Assembly (NCBI GenBank): GCA_000226015.1
Contig: JH155841.1
Span: 28,470 to 76,511, forward strand
Length of the DNA: 48,042 nucleotides
Direction of reading: 5' to 3'
From: Mnemiopsis leidyi
Taxonomy: Eukaryota; Ctenophora; Tentaculata; Lobata; Bolinopsidae
Shown here: positions 24,701 to 34,695 of the stretch, in pieces
How the letters are laid out: the number at the start of each line of letters is the position of its first letter
How positions within the stretch are numbered: the first letter of the stretch is position 1
Position numbers and translations under genes: made by a program
Notes under the pieces: generated by a model
What the model was told of the DNA's origin: nothing
Database searches by the model: none
The model's input: the letters and a program-made list of their open reading frames with translations, nothing else

Positions 24701-26443
24701 CTAAATTGACTATCAGTGGAAATCGTGTCCGTCCAGATGTATGATCCGTACACATCATGTATCATCGTAGCTTGGTTGATTCTTCTGCCCAACCACAATA
24801 ACATAACACATCCGTTACCAATCTGTGCACACCTCTGAGAGTCGAGATTGCTCGTAATTACGACCTGAAAAAGGTTTCCTCTCCACTTGAAATCACAGAT
24901 AATTCTCTTGATCCTCTTCAAAATCTCTTATAGCACGTTTCACGATAAACATTCATTTCACTTACACTCGGGACCAGCTCAGAACTAGAAAAAAAGGGAC
25001 TGACATGGGCTTTAAAACAAAAATGTTGATCAGTAAGACCATGATTCTGGTTTCTAGGTAGGTTGTTACAAATAGTCAAATACAAATCGATCGTTCTTTC
25101 ACGTGATACTGTACTATTATCAAGACTGTTATTCCATCTAACAGAAACCGTTTAAAAGTGGTTGCCAGTCTTTGTTCAACAATCTTAAAATTGAGAGCAA
25201 GTAAAATCGATAGCTTTCTCAGAGTTCACTATAATTGATTACTTGCGGGAGGCTCTCATATCATGAATTGGTTCCATTTTTTTCAGATTCACAATAGTTA
25301 TCAAAGAAATCGAATTCATTAGTTTGATAACCGAAATTTCTGAATGATTTTTGATCATTATTAAAGCTAGTTCATCGTTTAGGTCATACTGAAATTGGTC
25401 TCAAAAGTTCGATCATCGTAGTCGACTAAACCTACTAACTTTAAATTTTCTGTGCTTGTTTTATCTCAGTTAGTGAAGTTATCGCGGTAATGATGAACGG
25501 TTCAAAATGACAAATTCCATGACAAAGTAGGAAAGCGAAAGTTAAACCACTAGGTATATAGTAGAGATATGTATTTTTGCGGAGGGAACACAAATGTTTC
25601 GTATTATGTGACAGCGATTGATCAATGAGAAGCTATAGGTAGGACAAACCAATATCTAGAAACGCTGTCAGGTGTCAAAATCAAAATAAAATTTTCTTTG
25701 TGGCTACTCTACGGCCGATTGTAAATGCAGTCTTATAAGATACGGTTGTTTTCTTTGTGCCTATAATTTTATCGTATTATCTGAGATAATGTACCTTTTA
25801 GTTGACATTTATCAATTATAAGTCTACAAATTGTTAAATAACTGGCTTAAGTCTAGCAAGATTGAACAGATTTCCATGAATTAAAGAACACTTTACAAAG
25901 ATTATCAAACCAAGAACATCACTTATCACAGCGCACTTTGAACATTGAAGTACTAAAGTATATCACCAGCTTCTTTATAAATATCTAAAATGCTGGATTA
26001 GAAAACTCAACCTATAACACAGTATTAACACTCATATCGCGAGACAAAAGTTTAGGAACTAAAGATCTATATTCTATAACTAGTTAGTTGTGTTAGTTAC
26101 AACCACATGGGGCAGCACTATACATGAACAGGCACAAAGTTAATTACACCTTACACTATACAGGTCGTGTACACTAAGCTGTAGACTCAGTAGTCATGAG
26201 TAGTGATTTAGTGAGTAGTCACGAAAGTGGTGATAACTATTAGCGTTTAGCTGATCGCACTCATATTGTTGAAACTCTCACGTTACGACGGTCTATAGGA
26301 CTAGCTTCGTTACTATCAATATCATCGCAGAAACTTACCTTACTAACGATTATATAGGGAAGAGCAATATAAGAGAGGAAAAGCAGTGACCCCCTGTTTC
26401 TCAACAAAGTAGTAATAGTATTCTCAAATTCGATGATCTTCAT
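15774..26443 (-). CDS. Class A G-protein-coupled receptor, seven exons
   Basis: Rhodopsin-class receptor, ligand unknown, 474 residues in the model. Exons: 26443-26339, 19829-19747, 18926-18794, 18617-18522, 17395-17223, 16809-16679, 16477-15774; all junctions keep phase and use GT..AG. The exons nearly follow the helices: TM1 (GVVGNGFVIY), TM2 (LVRHLGYVDIAILVLGFF, with the conserved Asp), Cys3.25 at the end of exon 3, TM3 exon ending SVHRLLRC, TM4, TM5, then TM6-TM7 plus a basic tail. TM6 has VVTWLPF (Cys of CWxP replaced by Thr) and TM7 has NFVLNPLLYS. The DRY position is HRL: His replaces the acidic residue, Arg131 stays. From Cys3.25 to Arg3.50 is exactly 25 positions, which supports the exon 3-4 junction. 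The 35-residue first exon is chosen for its perfect AAG|GTAAGT donor, matching phase and hydrophobic end, despite a 6.5-kb intron; it is the least certain part. It shares QYS-x-FNLDS and HRxxRC with the GPCR at 33264-34640. Confidence 0.87.
18996..19138. mobile_element. Foldback element in a GPCR intron
   Basis: The left end AACGTTATTTTTGAGTAAAA and the inverted right end AACGGTATTTCTGCAGTGGA align with several mismatches. The interior contains 'ggtcaatcactgtcacat', shared with 13470-13488. It lies in the intron upstream of the TM2 exon of the split GPCR, only about 70 bases from that exon's acceptor. It is probably a decayed member of the family at 41-142 and 5271-5479. Confidence 0.45.
23906..23954. 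repeat. 25-bp direct duplication
   Basis: The unit 'atcagcagaaaaggttaacg' plus 'acact' occurs twice in tandem with no mismatch. It leads directly into a 190-bp segment dense in TGACCAT and its complement ATGGTCA. Confidence 0.7.
24561..24594. repeat. Perfect 14-bp palindromic hairpin
   Basis: TGATATCCTTTGAC and its exact inverse complement GTCAAAGGATATCA flank the six-base loop GATTAA. It sits 14 bases before the tRNA-like segment at 24609. It could be a decayed transposon end or a cruciform; no function is evident. Confidence 0.8.
24609..24680 (+). mobile_element. tRNA-like head of a probable SINE
   Basis: AAGCTCAATTGGTAGAGC forms a nearly standard tRNA D arm and A box. GTCGG-ATCATAC-CCGAC forms a perfect T stem with a seven-base loop, though the loop departs from TTCRANN. 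The anticodon stem (CTCAT/ATGAT) has one mismatch at its base, and the acceptor stem (GGACCAA/TCAGCTC) does not pair. I read it as a Pol III-derived SINE head or tRNA pseudogene, not a working tRNA. The SINE body, if any, would extend to perhaps 24900. Confidence 0.55.
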
Positions 26444-27552
26444 TCGTCATCGGAACTCGATCCACGGAACATACTCCTCTTATCTCACATACTATACACA
26501 AGCAAACTCAAAGTTTGGACCAAATTCAAATCGCTAATCGAAGTAATGCTCTGCCGGGTGGGCGACTACGCTAATCTTCATGAAGCAGTTGTTTATTCAG
26601 AGTCTGAGTCTGCCGTAATTCCTTAATATATATCAGCAAACAAGCAAATGACTGCACACCCATGACCAAGATTTCCTTAATTTTAGACCGGTCGTATATA
26701 AATGTATTCAGCGTAACACAGCCTATTCCTACACACAGTATACCGTATAGCACAGTATACCGCGGTACGTTGCTGGCTTGACGGTCACACTAAAGAGGTT
26801 AGAAAGTTTGTTATGTGTCTGCAAGTGTCTATTTGAAAGTTATTTTCAGGGTATATAGATCTGCGGTAGTATGTAAATTTGGCAAATCAAGGTCTAGTAC
26901 TAAATTCACGATCGAGTTGTATAACAGGAGCTATAAGAATTAAAACTGAATTAAGTCTGGCGGTTGCACAGCTGTTGTGGCAAAAACACGGAAAGAATTC
27001 TGACGGTCACGATTGTTCCACCAAATTTCAGATATCAGAATTGTGGACACCGAGAGGGCGGACAACTGCGGTATTACACAATATAACATACTCACAACAT
27101 ACACCGTCAGCGGGGCAGGAATCACAATACCGCAATTAAATCATTGTTGATCACTTAGTTCATTGTTCGGGAGGTCGAAAATCATTAGCGGCGTATAAAT
27201 ATTTGATTAACTATTTTCGCGGTTAATTTGTTCTGGTTCCCTCAGAGTATATAGCAGTGTATAGTGGACATACCATAATAAGTTATAAGAGTTTTCTGCA
27301 CATCTATATTTTATATCTTAGTCAAAATCAAAAGTAGAAACGACAGCCAGTGAACTGATGTAGTGATGTTTTGGTGAAACAAATTTTCTAAAAGAAAATG
27401 TATTCTCTTAAAATAAGGAAAATGCTTGTCTGACTTAAAATTGGCAAACTTACAAGTATTTACCGGTCGTGCTTAACTCACGTCACAACGCTATTCGCTT
27501 ATAAATGCATCCCAAGACAAGTATGTGGATGTGTTTCTGTCGATATAGTGAC

Positions 27553-27634
27553 CATAGTACAGTAACCATAGTACAGTAACCATTCAGTAACCGTCCAGTA
27601 ACCATTCGGTAACCGTCCAGTAACCGTCCAGTAA
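27553..27634. repeat. Tandem array of a 12-base CAGTAACC unit
   Basis: Seven copies of CAGTAACC or near variants occur, spaced mostly every 12 bases (for example CCAGTAACCGTC). The same unit forms a second array at 28070-28131, about 440 bp away. Confidence 0.75.
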
Positions 27635-28069
27635 CTATACATAAGGGTTAGCCGGGAAAGCGGACCAACTGATATTAACTCAGTGTCCAATCGTCATTGA
27701 ATATTGCTTACGTGCCCCCAAAGGGTTCACCTTCAGATCCAAGTGATAATGTGACTGGGTTGAATGAGCTTGAAAACAAAATCATGTTGGTGAGGATCAG
27801 GTTAGCTTAGTCAGCAATCAGCATCCATGATGTTACAAACCCTCTGGGGCATTACTACACTCAGTCTCCAAGCTAACAGTATTGATACAACAAGAAACAA
27901 ACACATACACATATCAAATGAAATTGAGGCACACTAGCACTACTTATGCTGCTGAAACTTGATAAGTCAAAATGAATGCATCTAGGCTGGCAAGGTCCTA
28001 GATCACGACTGCCAGGTCTGAAACCAGTCCTGTGATAAAGGTCACGGAATAACCTCAAAGGGTTACTCA

Positions 28070-28131
28070 ACTATCCAGTAACCATTTAGTAACTATCCAG
28101 TAACCATCCAGTAACCATCCAGTAACCATCC
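28070..28131. repeat. Second CCAGTAACCATC array
   Basis: Five copies of CCAGTAACCATC or close variants at 12-base spacing. Orientation and unit match the array at 27553-27634, which suggests one array split by later sequence or two arrays at the ends of an element. Confidence 0.75.
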
Positions 28132-31100
28132 AGGATTCGTGCAGTGCCAAACTTTCACCACAAAACTGGCTGCTCTACAGTTTTACAGTTTTAGGTGTAA
28201 CTTATCTGTACTTTGATAGTAGGTTTACACAGATAACTCCTGACTGACTGAAGGACACTGCTTCTCTTAAGTTCAGAAACTGAAAAGACCAGATAAAAAT
28301 TTGTTGCTGGTTTTTAAATTGTGACTTCAATACAAAGAGTAGATATTGTTTCGGTGTAGTAATCACTGTTCCCTCTGAGACATTTCCACTTGTGCATCTA
28401 GCTGTTGTATAAAAGGCTCGTATGGCTCAGTGGCTCATATCATCTGGACTTTAATAATCAACACGTGCAGTGCTGTTTTCAAGATACATTTAATTCGATA
28501 CAGCGTACACAGCATGAACATTTAATATAGATATCATCGCGTTCTCTCCTTCACTTTCCACGCTCTAATGCCATGCTTTAGTTTTATCATGGTAGTGACG
28601 TTTCTAAGCTGTACAAGTGTTGTCTGCGGTAGTTCACACTGTGTCACAGTTCCTCACACAGTAAATACACGGCATTAGCTGGTCGACTCTATTAAAGCAG
28701 TAAAGTAAATCTCATGGTTGGGCAGCGGAGCATTTCATCAACCTTTCCCCCGGCAATGGTCTGCAATTACCGGCTCCTTTTGTCAGGATTCCTAGTTAAG
28801 TTCTGCATTGCCAATAGTGAGCACAAAAGGCGAGCTAGGGTTTCGCCACAGAAGTTGCGGTGGCGCAAATAATACGGTACCTGTAATTGAAGTCGAGGTT
28901 AAACCTTGTTGTTAAACTATGGTGGAGGAATCTGTAACTCTGGTTTCTTAATTCTCGCTCCGATAATTTTGTGGGAACATTAAAGTTGGGTTATAGGTTG
29001 CTGTTTGGCAGCATGCCCCATCTGATGAAGTTAACTTGTCACTATAGTTAAATAAATCGTACAAGTGGTGCACTTCTACGAGGTCGCTAAAGGTTTTCAA
29101 CAGCGTCAAAAGACAAGCGTTGTTTATCCGATTTACTTGATAGTTAAATTCTTCTGATCACAATCTTTGAAATTTTATTCGCTCTTAATTTTTGACTTTT
29201 ATGTTATAGGATTCATAGTTTTCGGTTATGAGAGTTATTTAGAGTTGAACTTAGAATTCTAGGACTTCCAAATCAAATATTTGAGGCCGGCATGCGTAAA
29301 AGTGAGGTGGCTGTATAAAGTTAAGGTCAATAGTCACTCGATAGATGCCTAGGTTGACAGATTCTTTTAAGTAAACTAACTTTAAAGGTTCCACAAGAAT
29401 TGGTCATTGAGCATTTCAAAGTTGTTTCGATTTGTTAAACTGCTTTTCATTAATAATAATATTTAGGATTAGAAAGTAACAGTCAAATGATTAGTAATAA
29501 TGAAATAATTAGCACTTAGCATATAAAATTTGGATAATATCGGGTCTTGAGACTAATATCTGCCTTCTTGCTGGCACCAAAGGGCAATGACTTTGCACAT
29601 TGATCAATTTTCGCTGAAAGACAACGTTGACGTTGCTATTTTTCATTCATTGTAAGTAAAGACTTGATCTCAACTTTTAAAAAGTAGATGCCCAGATTCC
29701 AGAAAGCGCAATCCTGAACCATTGTACCGCTGTCAAAAGCAAACTCTCAATTAGTATATTTAACAAATTCCAGAAGGCACAGGCAAAACGGTTCAAACGT
29801 ACAGCATAAACGTTTAAATTTACCGCTGGATGACTTCATGCGTCTCTATCATGATCAAAAGGTAAAATTTCAGCAAGCGTTCTGAATTACAGCTGGGCAT
29901 AATATTTTCGAAGACATTACCGGCCCAATTGCTGAAATAGAACGTATTAAGAGCGGAAATCTTTCATTTTCTCAAATGATTATCATCAATTCCTTTTGTC
30001 TGTCCCTCCAGTTCTATACCTTCCCTATAGCTGTGTGAAGATAAGGTGGCACAAAGTGCACTAAATGTAATGCCTGCTGATGTATGACACAAGAATGCAT
30101 TTTCTATAAATACTTTGTCGGGCTATAAGCTTAGTGATAAATGAGAGTGGCACTAAATGACAAATAATCGGCCAATGCATAATATGCATTGCATATCACC
30201 AGTTTGTTATATTTACAGCCATCTATTATATATAATGGGAATATCGATTAACGGAAAACTTTTTTTGCAGCTGTAGCGGCATATAACAGGCTTTTTGCCA
30301 CTTTATACTTATTATGATCATAGACGTAATGACTGATCGTTCAACACCATATGATTAACTTCACCACGATATATTTCGGCCAGGAAGTTTAATTGTCGGC
30401 CTCCTTTAGGTTGATTGCTAGTTATGGTCTTTATGATTAAATCACTGCCGGTTGATAACCGGCTTACATTCCTAGTGGGTGATAGAAAATATACGAGCTT
30501 ATTTATGTTTTCGGAATAATTGAGCACTTTCAGGTTTATAACATATTGTCTGCATTAACGTGGGCCATGGTTAGTGTCTCCAATCGTTATTTTACCCTAA
30601 ACTCAGTTTACAATATAATGCATTGCCCCTTTACCAGATCGTGAAGTCCAAAACGCTCATTGCTCATCAGGAACCCTATACGCAGATCAAATGATGTACG
30701 AATCGTCAGCGCTTGAGATGACCCCCTTTAGATTCAAACCGTTGACTGTAACGTACACGTTTTTAGAACATGGTCACATGTCACCCCTCGAATCGTAGTT
30801 GGACCCCGGTTGGACAGCTCGCTGTCGTAACGAACGATTGAAATGGCAGTTCTTTAGTCCCAGCCTTTCCAACCGTGCCAATGACTAACCGACTATAGAG
30901 TATAGAGGTACAAGATTTGAATTGTCACTAGTCCGCTAGTCAGACTATCTGTTTAAGAAAGTGGCATGGTGTTAACATGAAGTTTTTACTTTCTTATACC
31001 TTAAGTCGTTCCTATGGACGGAGAAATATGAGATAAGTGCTATAACAACAGAGTCCGTTACATAAGTACTTAGTCAATATGTTATCACACCACCAGGACC

Positions 31101-33263
31101 GCCATGATTGTACTACGATTTTAAGCACAATCCCCTCTCCTGACAGCACTTCCAAATCACTCAGATTTCAGCGCCGAACTGTGCTCTAGCTAGCTAATAA
31201 GTCGTTAGTTTCTGCAGAGTTTATACACTAGATCTGGCTAGAGGAGAACACAGGTGTTCTGAGAAGGAGGCACCGCCTAGCCGTCCTACCTTGAAACATA
31301 TGAGCCCGCGGCTAAAACTTGCTATCTGCGTTAACTTGAATAAACGGCGCGGAGCCACTTCTTCTACCTGTAAATTTAATAATTGTGATTGTCTTCTGCT
31401 CGGCCAGGTAATGTTCTGATATGTTTGCTAGACGTCCAATAGTTTTTTGTGTTAAACTGCGTTGTTGCACTGTGGCTTTTGTTGACCCGTGGTCTGTGAA
31501 TAGTGTCTCCAGATCGAAAATGTTTCAAAGTCTTGTTTCAAAGTCTTTACTGCAAGACACTATGTACTTTAAACGATCGAATAAATGATTAAATGCGGTT
31601 GGCGATTATTTTGTCAACTTATGCTCCTAATTTCCTATGTCAAGGCTTAAACTGTAGAACTGGATCTGGGACTTATTCTAATTTTGCATTGAGAACTCAG
31701 TTGCAATTTCAGTGAAAACTTGTCTCAATCTTACGCTTTAACTGAGCTTACTTTGGAATACATCATCATGGTTTAATGTCCGGCAATCCAGTAATTCACA
31801 TCTTATGGGGAACTGTATTTTAGAGAAGAGTAACAAAATTCTCAGAGAACGATATTGTCCGATGAGAAGCTAGAAATGACCAATCGATACTTTATCACGT
31901 GATGTCGTGATATAGAAAATTATCTACTCCGATAATAAAGCCTAACTTTGTATCTGTACACGTGTTGTGTGACGAGCTTGCTGACCCAGCTCTCTACACT
32001 TATATCGTCAGGCTGCGCACTGTCCGGTACCCCAGTCTTGCCCTACCGGCCACATGGTTCGGTAAACCACCGAGATTTAGTCCTCTGAATTATACCTAGA
32101 TTAGAACCTATGTTTTCCTATCTTAGCAACACGCTGTGAAACTTGTTGCTGTAATCATCGACCTGCCCTAATTCGATTTTCTTTTTGCTCATCTGGCTTC
32201 TATGTGACAGCTCATGGTGTCGTTATGATATAGCTTCTTAATTCGCTATAGTTTTGATATGTTAATTATCATTCTGTTCAGCTGTAGCTCCCAGCTGATT
32301 CACCTATTGTGTAAGTGTCAAGAGTGGTCCTGGGTCTGGGTCTGACCCTTAATGAAGCACTGTTGGTGGAATTGTGGTACTATATAAGGTACATTATACC
32401 AATTTTGTCTTATTGTAACACAGTTACAATGTTACAATCATATATGGCAACGACAATGGTTCGTTTGACGTTTGGTCATGGCAACTCTTTTCTTCCGATA
32501 TAAATTACCACTGACAATTAACATAAGCTTGTCTCATATTTGTTACTTCTTAATTTCATGCATTTACATTGCAGACTTGTCAAATCACATGGTAACAAGT
32601 AACTAAGTACACAAGTAGCAACGCTACTTTGAGTTAATTAGGTCTCATTTCTATTGACTAGCAATATGGAGCCCGTCCTCCGGACGGATCGCTTATCCAC
32701 ATCATTGTTACCTAATCTACTGCGAAAGCAATTTTGAGATCATTCACGAGTAGAGTGTGTTATTGCAAAAACATTTTAGGCCCTGAACTTGACTCATAAA
32801 TTCTACAATTAATCTATTACTACTCAGGTGGAATCTTGTGTAGGCCCGGCTTGTCGGCAGAGCTACGTTTTGGTTAATAACAGCCAATGAGTACAAGGAT
32901 TGGGCTTAATTTTAGAGCATCCATTTTTGTTTGGTTCAAGTATTTCGTTCATTTGATTCATGTATAGTAAAACTGTACTATTCGAAAAGTTTTGAATAAA
33001 GAAAATACCAAGCTTTTCTTAAGCCGACTAACATGTTTTGATGCAAGTGAAACATCTAGGTCTAGACACAACATAAGACTTGAATTTTATGCCATCGGCC
33101 GGAATCTCTGGAACCCGTATCTCCTCCAACTTTCTTTGGTTTATGTAAAACTTCATGGTTGTCGAATGTTTTTCTTTGAGCTAAGTTCTTCAGCTGTAAA
33201 TGTCGCGGACTGATTCAATATTTGTTGTAATTTCTAAATCTTTGTGAGTTGTACTTCGAAGAC

Positions 33264-34640
33264 ATGGCTGTTCACATAAGACTATATTACTATAGGCACT
33301 TCAAGACCGAGCGTAACAACATGTTTGAGTACGACTGTTACGGTGGGGAGGGTAACATGACGGTTTGTAACGAAGTCTACCGTCGGATCACCCCTTTCTC
33401 CATCTCGGTTGTCCTGGCAATCTGGCAAACAATGCTCGTCGTGTTTGGTGTCCTTGGTAACAGCGTGGTCATCTTCGCCGGCTCCCAGTACTCTGCATTC
33501 AACCTGGACAGTGTGACGGTGTTTTTCGTGCAGCACCTGGCGGTGGCAGACCTGATCTACACGGTTACCATCACGACCCCCTGCGCCCTGACACATATTC
33601 TGAGGGGGTGGTTCCTTGGATACTGGCCTTGTGTCGTGTATGGGTATCTTGTTTCCTTCCTCAGTCCGGTAAGCTTCCTCCTTACCATGAGCATCTCGTT
33701 ACACCGCATTGCAAGGTGCTACCGGCCCATGCAGATGACTAAGTTCAAGAAGAAACACGCGGTGATTACTGTCGTTGTGATCTGGATTATTGCATTTGTC
33801 GCCAACATAATGTTCATCGGTCATGCCCCCAGTGGGACCCTGCCTCAGTTTAACCCCTCCTTCCCTTTGTGCTACTTCAATGTGGAGGGAGAAAACTACC
33901 CCTTGGTCCTCAAAATTCACCTAATCGTCTTCATGGGAATTCCTTTTAACATCATCGTCCTTACCAACATCCTGTTACTAAGGTACTCCAAGCAGAAGAC
34001 AAAAGATTTGAGGAAAGTAAGGAAGGAGAAAGAAGTGGATGCAAAACGCGGGTTTAACACTATCTACTTGATATCCGCTTTGCTGATTACTACATGGACT
34101 CCCCTGGTCACCGTTGACTTTCTCAGGTCGTTTTTCAGTGGCGTTATCCGATCTCATCACTTCATGAGGGTTGCCGGAAATGCTTTTCTTGTTAGCAGCT
34201 GCGGAAACCCAATTATTTACTGTTTTGCCAACCCCAAATTCAAGGCTTTCCTGATCAAGCTCATGTCTCGATGCTACTCCAACGCGAAATCGTCCCTAAT
34301 GGACAGTATCGGTATGTCTTCTACTACAGTTCCTCGGGACAAAGGAACCTCGCGCTCCGTGCTTTCCGAGAGCACGAGCAAGAGATCCAAATCTAACTCT
34401 ATAGCTTCGCTTGGGCTCTCCGGTAAAGTGATTTCCCCACGAAAGAGCTTAAGCAGACTTTCCACTGTCAAGGATATAAGCGAGACCAGTAATAAAACTA
34501 CAAATGGCGACGGGGCTTTAAACGACCGTTCGTTGACACCGTCCGCATCTAAGTCGGAAAATAACGCTCAAGTTCAGGAGGTCGTTTCAACAGAACAGCA
34601 AACCCCTGACGATGACATTATTCAGGAAGTCGACATTTAG
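33264..34640 (+). CDS. Class A G-protein-coupled receptor, intronless
   Basis: An uninterrupted 458-residue rhodopsin-class receptor. Seven hydrophobic helices are evident. TM1 has VFGVLGNSVVIF; TM2 has VQHLAVADLIY with the conserved Asp; TM3 begins at the Cys of YWPC and ends SLHRIARCYRP; TM5 has MGIPFNIIVLTNILL; TM6 has ALLITTWTPLV; TM7 has SSCGNPIIYCFANPKF, a standard NPxxY. At the DRY site the acidic residue is His, as in the paralog at 15774-26443. The tail of about 120 residues is Ser/Thr- and Lys-rich, likely phosphorylated. The ATG at 33264 has G at -3 and G at +4; a second in-frame ATG at 33321 would remove 19 residues and also precedes the NMT glycosylation sequon, so either start is possible. 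Closest visible relative: the split GPCR in this window (QYS-x-FNLDS, HRxxRC). Ligand and G protein are not predictable from sequence. Confidence 0.94.
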   Translation: MAVHIRLYYYRHFKTERNNMFEYDCYGGEGNMTVCNEVYRRITPFSISVVLAIWQTMLVVFGVLGNSVVIFAGSQYSAFNLDSVTVFFVQHLAVADLIYTVTITTPCALTHILRGWFLGYWPCVVYGYLVSFLSPVSFLLTMSISLHRIARCYRPMQMTKFKKKHAVITVVVIWIIAFVANIMFIGHAPSGTLPQFNPSFPLCYFNVEGENYPLVLKIHLIVFMGIPFNIIVLTNILLLRYSKQKTKDLRKVRKEKEVDAKRGFNTIYLISALLITTWTPLVTVDFLRSFFSGVIRSHHFMRVAGNAFLVSSCGNPIIYCFANPKFKAFLIKLMSRCYSNAKSSLMDSIGMSSTTVPRDKGTSRSVLSESTSKRSKSNSIASLGLSGKVISPRKSLSRLSTVKDISETSNKTTNGDGALNDRSLTPSASKSENNAQVQEVVSTEQQTPDDDIIQEVDI

Positions 34641-34689
34641 GAGGAATGTTTTCTGGACAAAAGAAGAGGAAAAACGAAGTAAATAATGC

Positions 34690-34695
34690 ATTAAA
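34690..34695 (+). promoter_or_regulatory. Candidate polyadenylation signal of the intronless GPCR
   Basis: ATTAAA, the commonest variant of the poly(A) hexamer, 50 bases after the TAG stop at 34638-34640. Confidence 0.35.

Larger units (their letters stand above)
19830..26338 (-). other. Long first intron of the split GPCR
   Basis: A proposed 6.5-kb intron between the first and second coding exons. I looked for intervening exons and found none. It contains a purine-rich run 'gggagggagggggagggg' (about 23155-23172), a 25-bp duplication (23906-23954), a cluster of TGACCAT motifs on both strands (23955-24140), a perfect palindrome (24561-24594), a tRNA-like SINE head (24609-24680) and a CCAAT-rich foldback piece (about 25570-25680). 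If the first-exon assignment is wrong, this stretch is instead 5' flanking sequence. Confidence 0.5.
26444..33263. other. Intergenic region between two divergent GPCR genes
   Basis: 6.8 kb separating the start codons of the split GPCR (minus) and the intronless GPCR (plus). It would contain both promoters. I see two arrays of a 12-base unit near CCAGTAACCATC (27553-27634, 28070-28131), a dispersed repeat beginning 'ttagccgggaaagcggacc' at 27647 that recurs at 34957, and a short CCAAT-rich foldback (31826-31935). A 73-codon frame at 32992-33213 lies in the likely 5' region of the plus-strand receptor and shows no domain. No other gene is supported. Confidence 0.55.

Noticed and set aside
26571..26753. 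Alternative first exon for the split GPCR (hydrophobic minus-strand frame)
   Set aside because: It has no suitable phase-0 donor joining to 19829, whereas the frame at 26443-26339 has one.
32992..33213. 73-codon frame just upstream of the intronless GPCR
   Set aside because: It ends before the receptor, is in no recognised family and is better explained as 5' flanking or UTR sequence.
33282..33920. Long minus-strand frames opposite the intronless GPCR
   Set aside because: They lie antisense to strongly conserved helices and are shadows of that gene.
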